A stretch of 64,000 bases of DNA from Tolypeutes matacus (GCA_026826555.1 JAKSZT010017954.1:4554642-4618641), one strand, 5' to 3'. Shown: positions 33,190 through 45,487, counted from the stretch's first letter. Notes: generated by a model not told the origin, from the sequence alone. Made by a program: numbers and translations.

Positions 33190-33599
33190 CACGCACACAA
33201 AAAACGGAGACCTAATAGCATTTACAGCAGTATGATTATGTAAATATTATTCACTGCAGAATTGAGCGCTGTGATTACACCCAAGGGAAATAAATGAAAG
33301 CCTGTCATTAGGGTTGGCAGTTGCTGGAATAAAAAGCTACACTCAACATGGACTAGGAAATGAGAGTGGTGGGGTCCAATCTGATCTGAGGTCAAAGTCG
33401 TTGTGTAGTGCCCACCAGGTACACAACCCCGTTAGCAAGTAATTGTGGTTTTTTAGGAATGATATAAATATATTAACTCTTCCTTTCTTTTTTGCATATT
33501 ATTTTTTTCAAAGGGCTACTAAATTGTTAAGACATAAATGCTTGTTACATTGTTTGGACCTAACTACTTAATAAATGGAGCCATTAGGTATTTCTTTTG
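33190..33599. other. Candidate conserved non-coding element
   Basis: AT-rich single-copy text with TAGCATTTACAGCAGTATG, GAAAGCCTGTCATTAGGG and TTAGCAAGTAATTGTGG. No open frame of note and no transposon phrasing. Confidence 0.35.
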
Positions 33600-33800
33600 G
33601 TCAAGGGGTGCTTTAAAAAAATTACTGGGACACTAAAAGTGACATGAACTGAGAAGGTTTTGGAGCCTCTGAGATAATCTCTATTTTAAAGTTCCTCTGG
33701 CTGCTGCATGGAGAAAAGTTAGAGCAGCACAAGGATGGAAGCAGGGAGACGAGCCAGGAGATAATGGAATAGACCGAGTAAGACATTCCTCTGGTTTGAA
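33600..33800 (-). repeat. L2-type LINE fragment
   Basis: AGTTCCTCTGGCTGCTGCAT, GGATGGAAGCAGGGAGACGA and GCCAGGAGATAATGGAATAG fit the antisense L2-type region also present at 4804 and 17290. Confidence 0.55.
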
Positions 33801-33810
33801 CTAGGGAGGT

Positions 33811-34305
33811 ATAGTGGACTGCTTGGAGTACCCTAACAAAGACAAGTCCTGCATCTTAATCCTCGTTCCTGTGGGTGTGAACCCATTTGTACATAGGGCT
33901 CTTTGAATACAGATTATCAGTTTGGTTGTGGGCTGATTTGTGAATAGGGTCTTCTAAGATCCCATTTAGGTGTTTCCTAACCAATCCAGGGTGGGCCTGT
34001 ATGACTATAGTCCTTTATAAGGAGAAGAAATTTGGACACAGTAAGGCATGACCACAGGAAGAAGCCAGAAGTTGGTGGAAATTGGAAGACAAGACACAAG
34101 GAGAGAGAGGTGACGGGAGGCAAAGATGCAAGGAATCCCAAAGATTGAAGCAAGCCAGCATGGCAATGCTGCAGACTTCCAGGATAAAGTGTGGCCTCAC
34201 TGATGCCTTGATTTTGGACCTCTAGCTTTGAAACCAAGAAGCTGTACATTTCCATTGGTTAGGCCATCCAGCCTGTGCATTGGTCAAGCAGCTCTGGCAA
34301 TAGCT
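33811..34305 (+). mobile_element. MaLR-like solo LTR
   Basis: GTTCCTGTGGGTGTGAACCC, GTCCTTTATAAGGAGAAGAA, TTGATTTTGGACCTCTAGCT and a 3' end near CAGCTCTGGCAATAG match MaLR LTR layout. The 5' start is degraded and no target duplication is visible. Confidence 0.75.
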
Positions 34306-34489
34306 AGGCTGTTCCTGAGGCAATGCAGAAGAATGGGTGGATTCAAGGCACCTCCAGCAGGTAGAGCTAGCAGGACTAGCTGCTGTGGGGGGCTGAGCTT
34401 GGGGACCCAAGTAGGGGTGATGGCATTTGCTGAGATGGGGCAACCTAGGAGAGCAGGAGGCTTGGAGGTCTGCAAGTAACAAAAGCCCA

Positions 34490-35095
34490 ATGCAATTTGG
34501 TTTAACCAGTAATTTGTTTCTTCACTTGATAAAGGGTGGCCCCAGGGCTGGCTAATTCAGCATCTCGATGCTGTTATCCAGGACCCCAGTGTTTCTTGGC
34601 TTTTTGCTCAGCCATCCTCAGACTCGGTCCCCTTCTGGCCATAAGGTGAGGTTCACCAATAATTCTGGCTGCCTGGGAAGTCCTGGTTTATACCTGTTGT
34701 TCTCAGCTGGAATATGAACAGTGGCCCCTACCTCTCTCTTTAATGTGTCCCTATTTATTTGGACCATACTTTATATATATATATACACCCTATCAAAATG
34801 GCCTCACTGGCAAACACATCACACACAGGTAAGTAGAATGGTCATTTTTTCCTGAGCATCTCTATGACCAGTGAGGATCCCTTTCCCAGCAGCTCTCTGG
34901 CAGGCTATCTCTCATATCTCATTGGCTGGGATTGGGTCATGTGGCTTTTTCTAAGCCAATCACTGTCAAGGGAATGTGATTTCTTCATCAGGACTTATTT
35001 CTGAGTCACCTGAGGGAAGAGTAGACAACCAACTAGAATCAGGGTTCCACCAGCAAGAGGGTGGAGGTTAGGCATTAAGAGTATCTGCTACAGAG
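34490..35095. repeat. Ancient interspersed repeat, unassigned
   Basis: GTGGCCCCAGGGCTGGCTAA, CATCTCGATGCTGTTATCCA and CTCATTGGCTGGGATTGGG recall the unassigned family at 10080 and 44947. A (TA)n run sits at 34771-34786. Confidence 0.4.
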
Positions 35096-35164
35096 AGAGC
35101 ATAAAGAGTTCTGTTTGGATATGATAGGTTTGGGATGCTACGCCCAAGGAGAGGTGTAAGGTAG

Positions 35165-35340
35165 GCTGAACATCAGTTCCACAAATGATTGGCACATCGG
35201 AATCTCCTGGGGAGCTTTTAAAACGACTGAAGTTTGTGTCCTACTCCCAAAGATCCTGAGTCTATGGTCCTGGGGAGTGGTGGCCTGTGCGATGGGATTT
35301 TAAAAAGTTCTCCAAAGCCTGAGAATGACTGAACTGAAAG
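35165..35340. mobile_element. hAT-type MITE, MER5/MER20-like
   Basis: GGCACATCGGAATCTCCTGG, GGAGCTTTTAAAACGACTGA and GGATTTTAAAAAGTTCTCCA CCTGAGAATGACTG-type ends match the pattern of the MITE at 4628, in a more diverged form. Confidence 0.6.
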
Positions 35341-35599
35341 AGTACCACTCTGACCCCTGCCTTTGCTTCCATGGGCAAGATGTTGAGAAGACAGAGCATT
35401 AGATAGAGGCTTCCCTATCTTCCGGGTACACAAGCCTTCTGAGAGCTGCTGTCCCGCTGAAGGCTGAATGTCTACGTCTCTGGGCACTGAGCACCTGGCT
35501 CATTTGATGCACTTCCTTGTAGCTCTTGAAATTGCTCTTGGGGAATTCAGCCAGGTGGGCACAAAACATAAATCAGAGTCTCTCCTTTTTGTACTAAAG
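35341..35599. other. Single-copy DNA, nothing recognised
   Basis: No repeat or exon identified. Confidence 0.3.
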
Positions 35600-35960
35600 T
35601 TTTATTTTTTTTCCTCCTTAGCTCAAAAGAAATTGGTTCTACATCACTTTTAGATGATACTGACTTAGTTAAATGCAATTTTAACTAAAGCAAAATTGCT
35701 TAATGAGACAATAATATCAGGGAAATTGACCATTATATCTGGTTATTGACTTTTCAGATGGCCTGTATTACCATTTATATTCTTTCCAGTTGGGTTTTTA
35801 AGCATGAAAATAATTTATTGAGAGATTGTTCTTAGAAGCTATTTTTAATAGCCTAATGGCTTTTTAATTTTCAAATCGTTTATATTCATCAACTGGAGCT
35901 GAGAAAGGGCTCAGATTGACTCTCCCTGCTTGGCTGTTCTTTCATCTTCAGTTATTAACT
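35600..35960. other. Candidate conserved non-coding element
   Basis: Dense TTAA/TTTAAT text (GCAATTTTAACTAAAGCAAA, AATAGCCTAATGGCTTTTTA) with mixed GC words toward the right. No repeat phrasing and no coding frame. Enhancer-like composition, unproven. Confidence 0.4.
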
Positions 35961-36064
35961 GGTTGAATGTGGATGTAGAGCTGAGGGGACCAGGATCCCT
36001 ATCCCCATTTATGATGTCAGAAGGGGCGCACCATGGAGGAAATGAACTTTGGGCTGGAAGCCAT

Positions 36065-36215
36065 AAAAATAATATTAAAATACCTACTGTTTATTGACAA
36101 CTCTGCACTAGGCAATTTATGTTGATTATCTCTAATCCTCTCAATACCCATATAACATAGGTATTATTATCTTCTTTTAATAAGTGGGAAATGAAAGCTC
36201 AGAAACCTAGAATGT
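36065..36215 (-). repeat. MIR SINE
   Basis: CCTACTGTTTATTGACAACT, ATCTCTAATCCTCTCAATAC, CATAGGTATTATTATCTTCT and AATGAAAGCTCAGAAAC are antisense MIR. A (CTC)n/(TTC)n run follows near 36218-36245. Confidence 0.8.
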
Positions 36216-36359
36216 CCTCTCCTCCTCCTCCTCCTTCTTCTTCACCACAGCTGACAGATGTTGGAAGGAAAGCCATACCTCTCAGTTTATGCTGTCTCTC
36301 TTTGGAAATTTTAATAGTGTTCCTTTTCACTCTTATAATTACCCCAATCTGTGCAATAG

Positions 36360-36612
36360 ATTAAATGGTCACTCTGCATATGGACCACTCTGAGGGGCCA
36401 GGCTCTGGGATAAACACGTTCCATGCACTATGGTGTTCAAGCCACACAGCACCCAATAGTTAAATTTATTGTCATTTCTTTATAGATGAAGAAACAGAGG
36501 CACCAAGAGGTCAAGATCAAAGTCAAGTAAATTGCCAAACATCATAGAGCTGGTAAAACCTGGAGCCAGGCTTTGAACCCAGGCAGACCGACTTACATCC
36601 CATTCTGTTACA
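36360..36612 (-). repeat. MIR SINE
   Basis: GATGAAGAAACAGAGGCACC, AAGTAAATTGCCAAACATCA, GGCTTTGAACCCAGGCAGAC are antisense MIR, well preserved at its tRNA-like end. Confidence 0.85.
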
Positions 36613-37202
36613 TGAAGCTGAATATCAATCAATATCACAATCTCAAAAACCCAGACCAGGGAGCAAGTTCCATGAGACTGGTTATTGGGTGAAAATAGCA
36701 AAAACACAATTATAGCCACAGGAACATTGAATTGTTTTGTTGTGGTGAAACTTTGTTATAATGGATAAGCTAAAGGAAATCACATTTTCTGTTGTTAGGA
36801 TCTGTAGAGGAAATACAGACTCTTTATATTGAATTAGCAAAAGGGTCTCATGCTTTGAAAGCAATGTGCAGCTGGATGAAGCGTGCATAAACCTCTCAAT
36901 TCCTACAAGCTTAATTAGACAAACTTAATGCTTGCCAACAGCCACAATGATCCCTAAGACCTCAAGTTGCCTTAATACAGCATCTAAAGCAAGGACAGCT
37001 GAGGCTCCTGTTTTCTGTGTGCAGCCACCCGTAACTGGAGGGTTACGTTCAATTCAGAGCATACAAGCCTACCATGGATGAAGTGGAGTGTGTTAGATAA
37101 GGGTGATCCAGTTGGTGAGAAGAGCTTGGGGAAATTGAGGTTGTCAGTAAGGGGAAGGAAGACTCAGGGCAAGGGACAAATAGCAAGCACTCAGGACTGG
37201 GA
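36613..37202. other. Single-copy DNA, nothing recognised
   Basis: No named repeat and no exon. The text from 36700 to 36960 is AT-rich and non-repetitive. Confidence 0.3.
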
Positions 37203-37621
37203 TGGTTTTTGGGGAATGAATCATGTCCCCCACAAAAGACATGGTCCTGTGGGTAAGGAACCCATTTGTAAATAGAACCTTTGAAGATGCTATTATTAAT
37301 TAAGATGTGGCCAAACTGAGTGAGAATGGGCCTTAATCCAATAGAGCCAAAGTTCCTATAAGCAAAAGAAATTTTACATGGAAGGAGAAGCCAGAAAAGT
37401 AGGAGAAACCAGATAGAGAGATAGATTGCAATTGACAGAGGCAGAGAAGCACCTACAAGCCAAGGAACCCCATGGATTGTAGACAAGCCAGCACCAGAAT
37501 GCTACAGATGTGGGAGAAAGCATGGATTGGTGCTTGATTTTGGGCTTCTAGCCCAAATATATTCCTTTTGTTTAAGCCAACCAGTGTGTATTTGTCACAG
37601 GAGTCCTGGCAAACTGAGACA
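37203..37621 (+). mobile_element. MaLR-like solo LTR
   Basis: GGGGAATGAATCATGTCCCC, GGAACCCATTTGTAAATAGA, TTGATTTTGGGCTTCTAGCC, TTGTTTAAGCCAACCAGTGT and a GCAAACTGAGACA end. It differs from the 60612 type in its middle third, so it is an older or separate subgroup. Confidence 0.85.
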
Positions 37622-38879
37622 GAGGGGTATCATATCAGACTTGTTCTGTGTGGCCTCAAGGCTAGAAGTGATGAAGAGACAGCAACCACAGGGCATGGAA
37701 CCACCTCCACCTCTGCAAATGTAGATGGTGATGTCTGGATGGTTTCAGGGGGTGTTGATAGAGGGAAGACAGGCTGGATTGGGTGACATGTCATTTAGCT
37801 TGCTGTCCTTGTAAACTAACTGTTGCATTCCCCACTACCATGCAGTGTGAACATTCACATGGACATGGACTGGGGTCTCCAGCCCCTTGAGACCTAGAGA
37901 TGATTGGCTCAGACTCCTGTCAGCTCCCTGTGACTGTACAAAGTCCTTGAAGATTTTTGCAAATTCTCAGAGGAGCTGTGAGTGCCTCTTCCTTTGTGTA
38001 GTGGTTGGATTACTTTTCAGGTTGTCTTGTCTGTGTTTTACAAACAATCTACCTGAATCAATAGAAAAGTTACTTAAACACATAGATTACCTTTTATTTG
38101 CAGAGCAGACTTACGTGTAGTTTGGGTCAAGAATGGGCTGAGTATGTTGTGAGTAGACTTCAAAAGACTTCCTTGTTTCTGCAAAATAAGCTCTAATTGA
38201 GCATTAAGCATCTCATTCTTAAAGTGTCTTTTGACAAGCTATTGCAGGGAAATTTTTCTAACCTTTGATTTTAGGTCACTTTTGACTTTCCTTCTTTTCC
38301 CCCTATCTTCTCCATTCCATTTGGGAACAAATTTTTATATAAGGTATTTTGTCCAGTTTTCCCATTATGTTATTCCGTGGCTGATCTCCAAGTTCTAGAA
38401 CAAGGACTTTCAAGATTTTTGGCCATGGCCCCATGGTAAGAAACAGTATACCAAGACCCCAAACACTCATGCAATACCAACTACCTCATTGCATTAAGTC
38501 TGATGTTTTCTGTGCACTGTTCTATCTTATCCTAACACATCTCATTACCAGGCATTTCATTAAAAATTTTAGTCATGACTCACTCCATTGATTTCACAAT
38601 CTGCTAATGTATCAGGACTTAGAATTTGCAAAGAGCTTCTCCTACTATTTTTAGCTTCAGGAAAGTTAAAAGTGATTTACCAAGTATTTTTCTGTGAGTG
38701 TTTTGCTTATGTAAGTCATAGAATATAAATCTTTCAAATGCAAGTTCTTGCTTTTGAATTTCCCACACTACCTAGCTCAGTCCAAAGCACACAGCAGGGT
38801 AATACAGATAAGGCATTTATTGATCAGTGGGATGATTTGGGCTCTCTGAACTCCACTTTCCTTTTCAGAATTCTGAAAG
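37622..38879. other. Single-copy DNA, nothing recognised
   Basis: Mostly AT-rich, with no named repeat, no exon and no frame above 77 codons. Confidence 0.3.
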
Positions 38880-39541
38880 TGTTTATGGCAGTTTGAAGTT
38901 CTGTGAATCATAGAAAAGATCATGTTCTTTGAACTAATCCATTCCTGTGGGTGTGGGACCCTTTGATTGCATTAGATTCAGTTAAGGGACACTTTGATTA
39001 GATCACTTTAGGGCCTTTGGTTGGACTACATCAGTGAGGTGTGACCCAGGTTAGGTCTCCACCCTCTTGCTGGAGTCTTATATAAACTGAGAACTGAAAG
39101 CAGAAACACACAGAGAAAGACAACCTCTATTTTTACCCTGCCATGTGAGAAAGGACTCCAGGATTGCCTATAGTCACAGAAAGACAAAGAAGTCTTGAGA
39201 GGCTGAGAGAAAGGTTCCAGAGTCCAGAGACTGGCATCAGCAGAGCACAGAGAGAGGCCCCCAGGAAGCTAGGCCCATGGAGCAGCTGAAACTGACAGAG
39301 AAAGCAACCTGGAGGAGAAGGTAGAGACTCAGGCAGGGAGCTGCCATTTTGCCTTGCCACATGACAAGAGTCCAGGATCCGCCTACAGTTGGCCTTTGGC
39401 GAGAAAGGCATCTCTGATGATGCCTTGTTTTTGATACTTTCATGGCCTCAGACCTGTAAACTTTTATCCTAATAACTTCCCTTTATAAAAGCCAACCCAT
39501 TTCTAGTGTTCTGCTCCTAGCAGTTTTAGCAAATGAAAACA
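38880..39541 (+). mobile_element. Xenarthran MaLR-like solo LTR
   Basis: Starts TGTTTATGGCAGTTTGAAGT, holds TAATCCATTCCTGTGGGTGT, GATTAGATCACTTTAGGGCC, TTCATGGCCTCAGACCTGTA and ends TTAGCAAATGAAAACA. About 660 bp, with the middle containing purine-rich AGAGA-type degenerate repeats. Minus-strand frames within it are not genes. Confidence 0.9.
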
Positions 39542-39644
39542 GTGACTGTCTTGGACTAGAAACACTTGGATAGGTGTCCTCTGCCCATTCATCTCAGCTA
39601 CATGACAGGCTGGATGGGGAAGCCCTTTGTAAACCATAATGTAT

Positions 39645-40150
39645 CCTTCAGATTTCAATTTATGCACAAGTATTCATTGACTGGATTCGCACTTGACCTG
39701 GTGTCAGGCTTTTCTGAAGAATCAAGAAACATGAGACCTAGCCCTGTCCTTGAGGAGCTCAGGAGCTGACATGAAAATGAATTCTAATCCAGAGTGGTTA
39801 ATGCTGTCCTAAAAGCATGATTAATGTGCATTGGGAACGCAGAGGGGAGGTCCTATTTGGTCTTGGTCTCGTAGGTCGAACAGACATTGGCAAAAGGAAT
39901 AGCATGTGAAAAGGCCAAGAGACCTGAGAGAGTGAGGTGTGTTTGGGGGAATGGGGACTGGGTCTATATCATGGAGGAAAGGACATGGCACAGAGAATGG
40001 TGGGAGATGAAGGGTTGGAGTCAGACTTTAAAGGATTTTGAGCTTGGATGTCACCCCATTCAGGGGGAAGCCATCTACTGGATAGAAGTAGATGAGCGCA
40101 GAGGATGGACCAAAGGCAGGGAGACCTGGGGAGGGAGGCTGCTTAGGAGA
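39645..40150 (-). repeat. L2-type LINE 3' region
   Basis: AAGTATTCATTGACTGGATT, CCTGTCCTTGAGGAGCTCAG, GTGAAAAGGCCAAGAGACCT and AAGGATTTTGAGCTTGGATG follow antisense L2. Confidence 0.65.
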
Positions 40151-42377
40151 TGAGGGACCGTTGCTGTCCACACCTGCACCTGCTGGATGGTGACGTTGAG
40201 GGGTGGCTGACTTGTTGGTGGAGTCCTCAGATAGTTCCTTCTGTGGCAGTCAAGGTTGTGCCCTTTAGCCAACAAAACTTTGATCTGGAGGTTTCTCGGG
40301 AGCATCTCAGCCAGGAGCTGAGGATGTCTGAATAGCCTCTCTCAATTTTCCTAGGAGGGAAGAGAGGTGGAGAGGCCGGTGAGGGTGACAGAGGGCTTTG
40401 GCAGAAATGGTGCAAACATCTGGCTTCAGGCTCACGTTGAATGGGTGGCTGATGATCCCTTTGGTGGCACAAAGTACCTCGATGAGGAGGCAGTCAGCCA
40501 AAACGGGTTTAATCACACACAGCCTTGATTTTGCCAAGGGAGGGATTCATTGTATCGCAGTAGGGCATCGGGAGGGAACAGGAGGAATCATTAGTTCAAT
40601 TGTTCATAAATGTTGGCAGTTGGGTACTTTCTTTTCTTTTTTTAAAAACTGGTCCATGGTAATATAAAAAACATATATATGCTTATTTCATTCTTGTTAC
40701 ACATGACATTACATGTGATGATGGTGTTGACTATGTATTACATTATGCACTTACAGTGCCCCCTGCCTTTTTCCAGGTCCTCATCTTGGTGCTCATTGCT
40801 ATGTGTCAGTCCATCTCCGGAGTTTGGGACTCAGGCTTCTGGTTTCTGACTTCGACAGCAGCCAGGGAGAGTGATGCAGGTGTGTCACGCTGCACCTGAG
40901 CCCCGCCCAGCACGCCCTGCTTGGGAATGTGGTGCAGCCCTGGGTTTCCTGCTTTGGTGGTGGTGCTTGTTTGCTGCAGTTTTGCATCTGCTCACCTGCA
41001 CCTCCCACGGTCCAAGCTGATCCTGGGCTCGAGGGTCACCTGTTGTGACCGAGCCTTGTCCACCTTCCCAGACTTGTGCTTACCTGGCACTTTGGGAGTA
41101 ATTTTAGACCTTAACAAATGGGCCTATTGCATCCTCCCCTCACCTGGTGACATAAGAGTTGTTGCCCATCCTACAGCTAACCTTACTGCCCCCGGGAGGT
41201 CTGTATCTAGGTGGATGGGGAGCAGGTGGAAAGGGGCCAGGAGGAGAGGTGATGGGGAGGACTCCACTAGCAAGGGGCAGGGAGAACCCCCTCCAGCGGC
41301 TGGGATTTGGGCTTTCCTTGGGCAACCAGGGAAATTTCCGGGGGCCCCTTTCACTGACCCCCTGACCCCCACTGCCCTGCTGCAGCACCTGCCTCCCATA
41401 GACCCGAACAAAAAGTACCTCTATCACAAGGCCCCACTGCAATGTCTTCATGTTTGACCTTGGATGTTTGCTAAGTATTCTGCTTTGGGAAGGGCTCTCT
41501 CTTCTTCAGAGACTGTTTTTCTGACACTTGAAGGCCTGAAAGACCTTATTTTCATGAAATGATGGTGATATTTCCTGCTAGCCTCTCCGGGAATATTCAT
41601 GCTCCACCTTTCATAATGCTTGGAAGAGTTGGCAATGGGACGTGAGCGTCAAAAAACATTTTGAAATTCAAATGGGGTGTGAAATCTAAAGTTCCAGAAC
41701 ATCCTACCAGCTGCTCATTTTAAGGAGGAGGGGGTTGAGACATAGGGTTATGCTGATGGTCAACCACCTGAGAGGTGATCTGGCCAGGAACATAATAAAC
41801 GACAAACAAACAAAAAGATCAGAGGCTTGAGTTTCTTGGTCTCTAATTGTCCTCTCTGGAATCACATTAGCCTGGAGTTATGACGAAGGCCATGCTAGCA
41901 ATAACCCTAAATAGTCAATTCTTCACCATTCCCTCACCCCTTGTAGGAAATCTGTCCACTCTTAAATTGCTTCCAAGCAGAAGTGTGAAACCAAAGAGGG
42001 TATCCTATGTGTGTGAGGACCACCTGCCAGCTGCCAGCTTGCTTCTTCCAGCTTTAGCTCGCTGTGGCGATGTCTCCAGGATTTGCTGTTATCAAAGGTG
42101 GCAGGTGTGTGGCTAATACGAGCCAATGTCTTCTTTGCTCTGGCCACTGCCCAGCAGTGAGTTTGCCCACGTCTGAGCTGAGTGCACAGATGCTGACGTC
42201 TCACATCACAGGCATCACTGCTGAAGACTTGGCCCGGGGCTGACACCTGCCCCAGGGCAGCCAGTGCCTGGAGTTGAGGATTTGCTACGCCTGCCGAGGG
42301 GTCATCTACTCTCCTGGTGGAAGCTGCTGGCACCCTGTACTGACCCACTGTACCCTCCATAAAGAGGGTCATGGAGC
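40151..42377. other. Single-copy DNA without recognised genes
   Basis: The largest unassigned stretch. An AT-rich L1-like piece may lie at about 40640-40780. A 178-codon forward frame (40921-41457) overlaps minus frames of 103 and 95 codons and shows no domain. At about 42000-42330, CpG-containing text (GCTCGCTGTGGCGATGTCTC) may be a conserved element. Confidence 0.3.
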
Positions 42378-42396
42378 CCTTTTATCTTTTTTAATC

Positions 42397-42826
42397 TTTT
42401 TTATTTTTTAAAGATCCATTTATTTATTTTACTTTTATCCATTTTTAACCATCCCCCTCCCCCTTTTTGCTGTTTTGTGTCCATTCGCTGGGCAATTCTC
42501 TGTTTCTGTTTCCTGCCCTCTCTTCTCATCCTTCTCCTCCTGTCTTCACTAGGATTCGATCCTAAGAACCTCTGATGTGGAAGAGAGGCATCCTGCCACC
42601 TGCGCCACCTCAGTTCTTGGTTTTTTGGCACATCTCATCTTGGTTCTCCCTTTGTGTCACTCTCCTGTTACATCATCATCTTGCTGTGTGGTTCGGCGGG
42701 GCCTGGCATGCCCGCACATGGGGTCTTCTATATTTTTTCTTTTTCTAAAATTTTTATTGGGAGGTCCTGGGGATCAAACCCAGGTGCCTCCATATGGGAG
42801 ACGGATATTTGAGCCACATCCACCCC
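42397..42826 (-). mobile_element. DAS-type SINE, long variant
   Basis: The reverse complement starts GGGTGGATGTGGCTCAAATA and has CCTGGGTTTGATCCCCAGGA (B-box region). The body diverges from the copies at 81 and 7350, with an extra A/T-rich stretch near 42730-42760. CCTTTTAT-type duplications flank it (about 42378-42396 and 42827-42841, imperfect). Confidence 0.85.
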
Positions 42827-42841
42827 CCTTTTATTTTTAAT

Positions 42842-43659
42842 GTCTGTCTAGGATGTGTTTCAGGTAGCCATGTTTCCTTGTTAACATCGCAGAAGACCAT
42901 TTTGGCTAACAGATGATTAGTACATTTTTACTGATCAAGAAAGCCAGGCCAAGCTTGATGAAAGGCGGAGCATGAGTACCCCTGGAGAGGCTACAGAGGG
43001 AACATGTCCAACAGGGCTCATGCAAGAAAGAGGAACACTCCGTCCTCAATGTGCAATTGCTTTCCACTTTGCAGGCCTTGCAACCCACCTCCTACGTCAG
43101 GGAGTCAGACATTATCAGGAAAGAGAGGAGTTACCCTGCCCACGACCCTTACTTTTAACTCAGGCATGGCCTGGGAAAGCTCTTTCTTCTACTTCAGAGT
43201 AGTTGGATCATGAGACACTCAGCTTGGCTGTTGCATATTTGGCCCTTCCCCATGCCCAGGGCAATAGTCAGAAAACACCTAGAGTTATGCAGGTCTTACA
43301 TGTTTTGTGGATGATGACATCTAGGTGGAGAGCAGAGCATCAGATGGTCAGGAGGAACTGGACTTGCCTGATCCCAAACAATGCCACGCTGGCAACCTCC
43401 CTCCTGGGACACAGGCAAGAGCCAATGGGGGCCTGGCCGGGGCCTGCCTGGGACTGAAGGCTGGCTCTGTTCATTATCTCTCCTCCCCCTCTGAGCTGAT
43501 CTTGCACTGGGACTAGATTTTGCAATTCTTTCTCAGGTGGCTTCTCCCTTCCAATGGCCCTTAGAGGGGCCACCCCACGATCTTCCACATAGCTCATGTC
43601 TCGGGGCTGACGCTAAAGCTGGGACCTTTCTTTTACATTTTAGAGACAATTTGAAATTC
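42842..43659. other. Single-copy DNA, nothing recognised
   Basis: Several 60-90 codon frames on both strands, none with a domain. No repeat identified. Confidence 0.3.
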
Positions 43660-44162
43660 TGCCTCTCCAAAAATATCGAGAGAAGAAAAACGTGTACACA
43701 AGTGTTCATAGAAGCAGTATTTTTAATAGCTCCAAAGTGGAAACAGGCCAAATGTCCATCAGTTGATGAATGGTTGAACAAACTGTGGTATACATTGGAA
43801 AACTGTTCATCCATAAGAAAGAACGAAGAGCTGATTCATGCTGCAACGTGGATGAAGCTTGAAAACATTATGCTGAGTGAAGGCAGCCAGGCACAAAACC
43901 CGATACATTGTAAGATTCTATAGGAAATGTTCCAGAATAAGCAAATCCATAAGTGGTAGAAAGTAGATCAGTGTTTATCAGCAACTGAGGGTGGGGTGGG
44001 GAATGAAGTGTGACTGCTAATGGGTGCAGGATTTCTTTTGGGGGTGATGAAAATATTCAGGAATTAGATAATGGGGATAGTTGCTAACCTTGTGAAAATA
44101 CTAAATTGTACATTTTAAAATCATGAATTTTATGGTATATGAATTATATCTCAATTAAAAAA
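43660..44162 (+). mobile_element. L1M 3' end, 5'-truncated
   Basis: CAGGCCAAATGTCCATCAGT, AACAAACTGTGGTATACATT, TGAAAACATTATGCTGAGTG, TTCTTTTGGGGGTGATGAAA and an AATTAAAAAATA tail. Same 3'-end family as 9377 but more diverged. The 128-codon forward frame (43537-43923) is partly L1 and not a gene. Confidence 0.85.
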
Positions 44163-44341
44163 TACCAAGGGAAGAATAGAAAGGGCCCCCAAATACTCCT
44201 CTGTCTGATCACCCCATACATTTAGCAGTTGCCTTCTTTATGTCCAAATATTTTTGTTTCCACACTGTAATCTAGCCTCTGGTTTCTCCCACACGAAATG
44301 GAGTGGCTTGGCTTCAGGGTCTGGGTGTGTTTAAACATTTT

Positions 44342-44890
44342 TCACTAGTTCATTTATTCATTCAACAAACAGTCCCGGAATACCACTGCTTGACCCTCTG
44401 AGAGGTGCTGGGAATTCCAAGATGAATAAAGCAGAGCCACTGCCTTCAAGATCCTCTCAGCCTAGGTAGAGAGATAGGCATACAAGTAAAGTATGACAGT
44501 TCAGTGTGGCATCTGCAGGAACGGGGCAAGCCAGCCTCTCAGTGCCACCCCAAGAATGGTGTGATACACATTCCTGAGAATTCAGGAAGGGTTTCAAGGA
44601 GAAAGTGACCCTTCTCCTGGATCTTAGGGACCTGTAAGAATTTCACAGCTACCAGAGGCAGAGAAGGTTGTTTGTGCAAAGGTTTTGGAGGAATTAAAAA
44701 TGAGGTCTATGTGGGCCTTTAAGGAAACACAAGTTCTTTGGTAAGGCTGGGATATATGAAGGTGCTTGGGTGGGGAGGGTCAAACAATGGAAACACTTGG
44801 CACATTCTTGAAGATGAGGGGAGCCACTGAAGGGTTTTTAAGCAAGTGGGTGATTTAGTTAGGGTTTTGATTTTGGAAAAAGTCATTCTG
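44342..44890 (-). repeat. L2 LINE 3' region
   Basis: TTCATTTATTCATTCAACAA, GAGAGGTGCTGGGAATTCCA, GAGCCACTGCCTTCAAGATC and AGCCACTGAAGGGTTTTTAA are antisense L2 over about 550 bases. Confidence 0.75.
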
Positions 44891-44946
44891 TAGGAATGTA
44901 AAGTATTTTACAAAAATTATTTATTTATGCACACTCCTCTGTTCCA

Positions 44947-45165
44947 GGAATGCATTCAGCTTCAAGTAACAGAAAACCTAACTATGGTGTCTCAAGTATA
45001 GAGGTTTTATCATTTTCACAAGTAAGATGTCCAGAACCAAGACTGCTGGCTCAATGGCTTATCCATATCAAGGCTGAGCTCAATGCCATTCTCTATGCTT
45101 TTCCTTCCAGGTACAGAGTAGCTGCTGCAGCCCCAGCCATCACCTACATTCAAGGCAGGAAGAAG
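44947..45165. repeat. Ancient interspersed repeat, unassigned
   Basis: TTCAGCTTCAAGTAACAGAA, GCTGCTGCAGCCCCAGCCAT and AAGGCAGGAAGAAGAG share phrases with 10080-10440 and 34490-35095. Confidence 0.45.
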
Positions 45166-45487
45166 AGTTGGGGGGAGGAGGTGGAATAGAGTCAGCTATG
45201 TCTGCCTCTTCTGTCTTTCTGCTCAAGAAAGAACAGACCGCGATGATAGACAGCCACAGTGAGGGCTGTGGACATCTTCAGAATTGGGTAGAAAGTGCTG
45301 GGCATGGGAACAGTTCATGTAGCTTTTGGTTAGAGTGTCTATTATTAATGTTGACTTAAATCTGCGAGGCCTGGGCATTAAAATGCTCTTCTGCTTGCAG
45401 TGACTGACCCACTTTATATTTGTTAAACTCAGGACTTGTTAAAATAATGGGGAAGAGCACTGGCTTCCTGCTTTCATCCTCCTCTAG
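45166..45487. other. Single-copy DNA, nothing recognised
   Basis: No named repeat or exon. Confidence 0.3.

Noticed and set aside
40921..41457. 178-codon forward frame as a possible gene
   Set aside because: No domain or family is recognisable, overlapping minus frames of similar length exist, and no splice or start context supports it.
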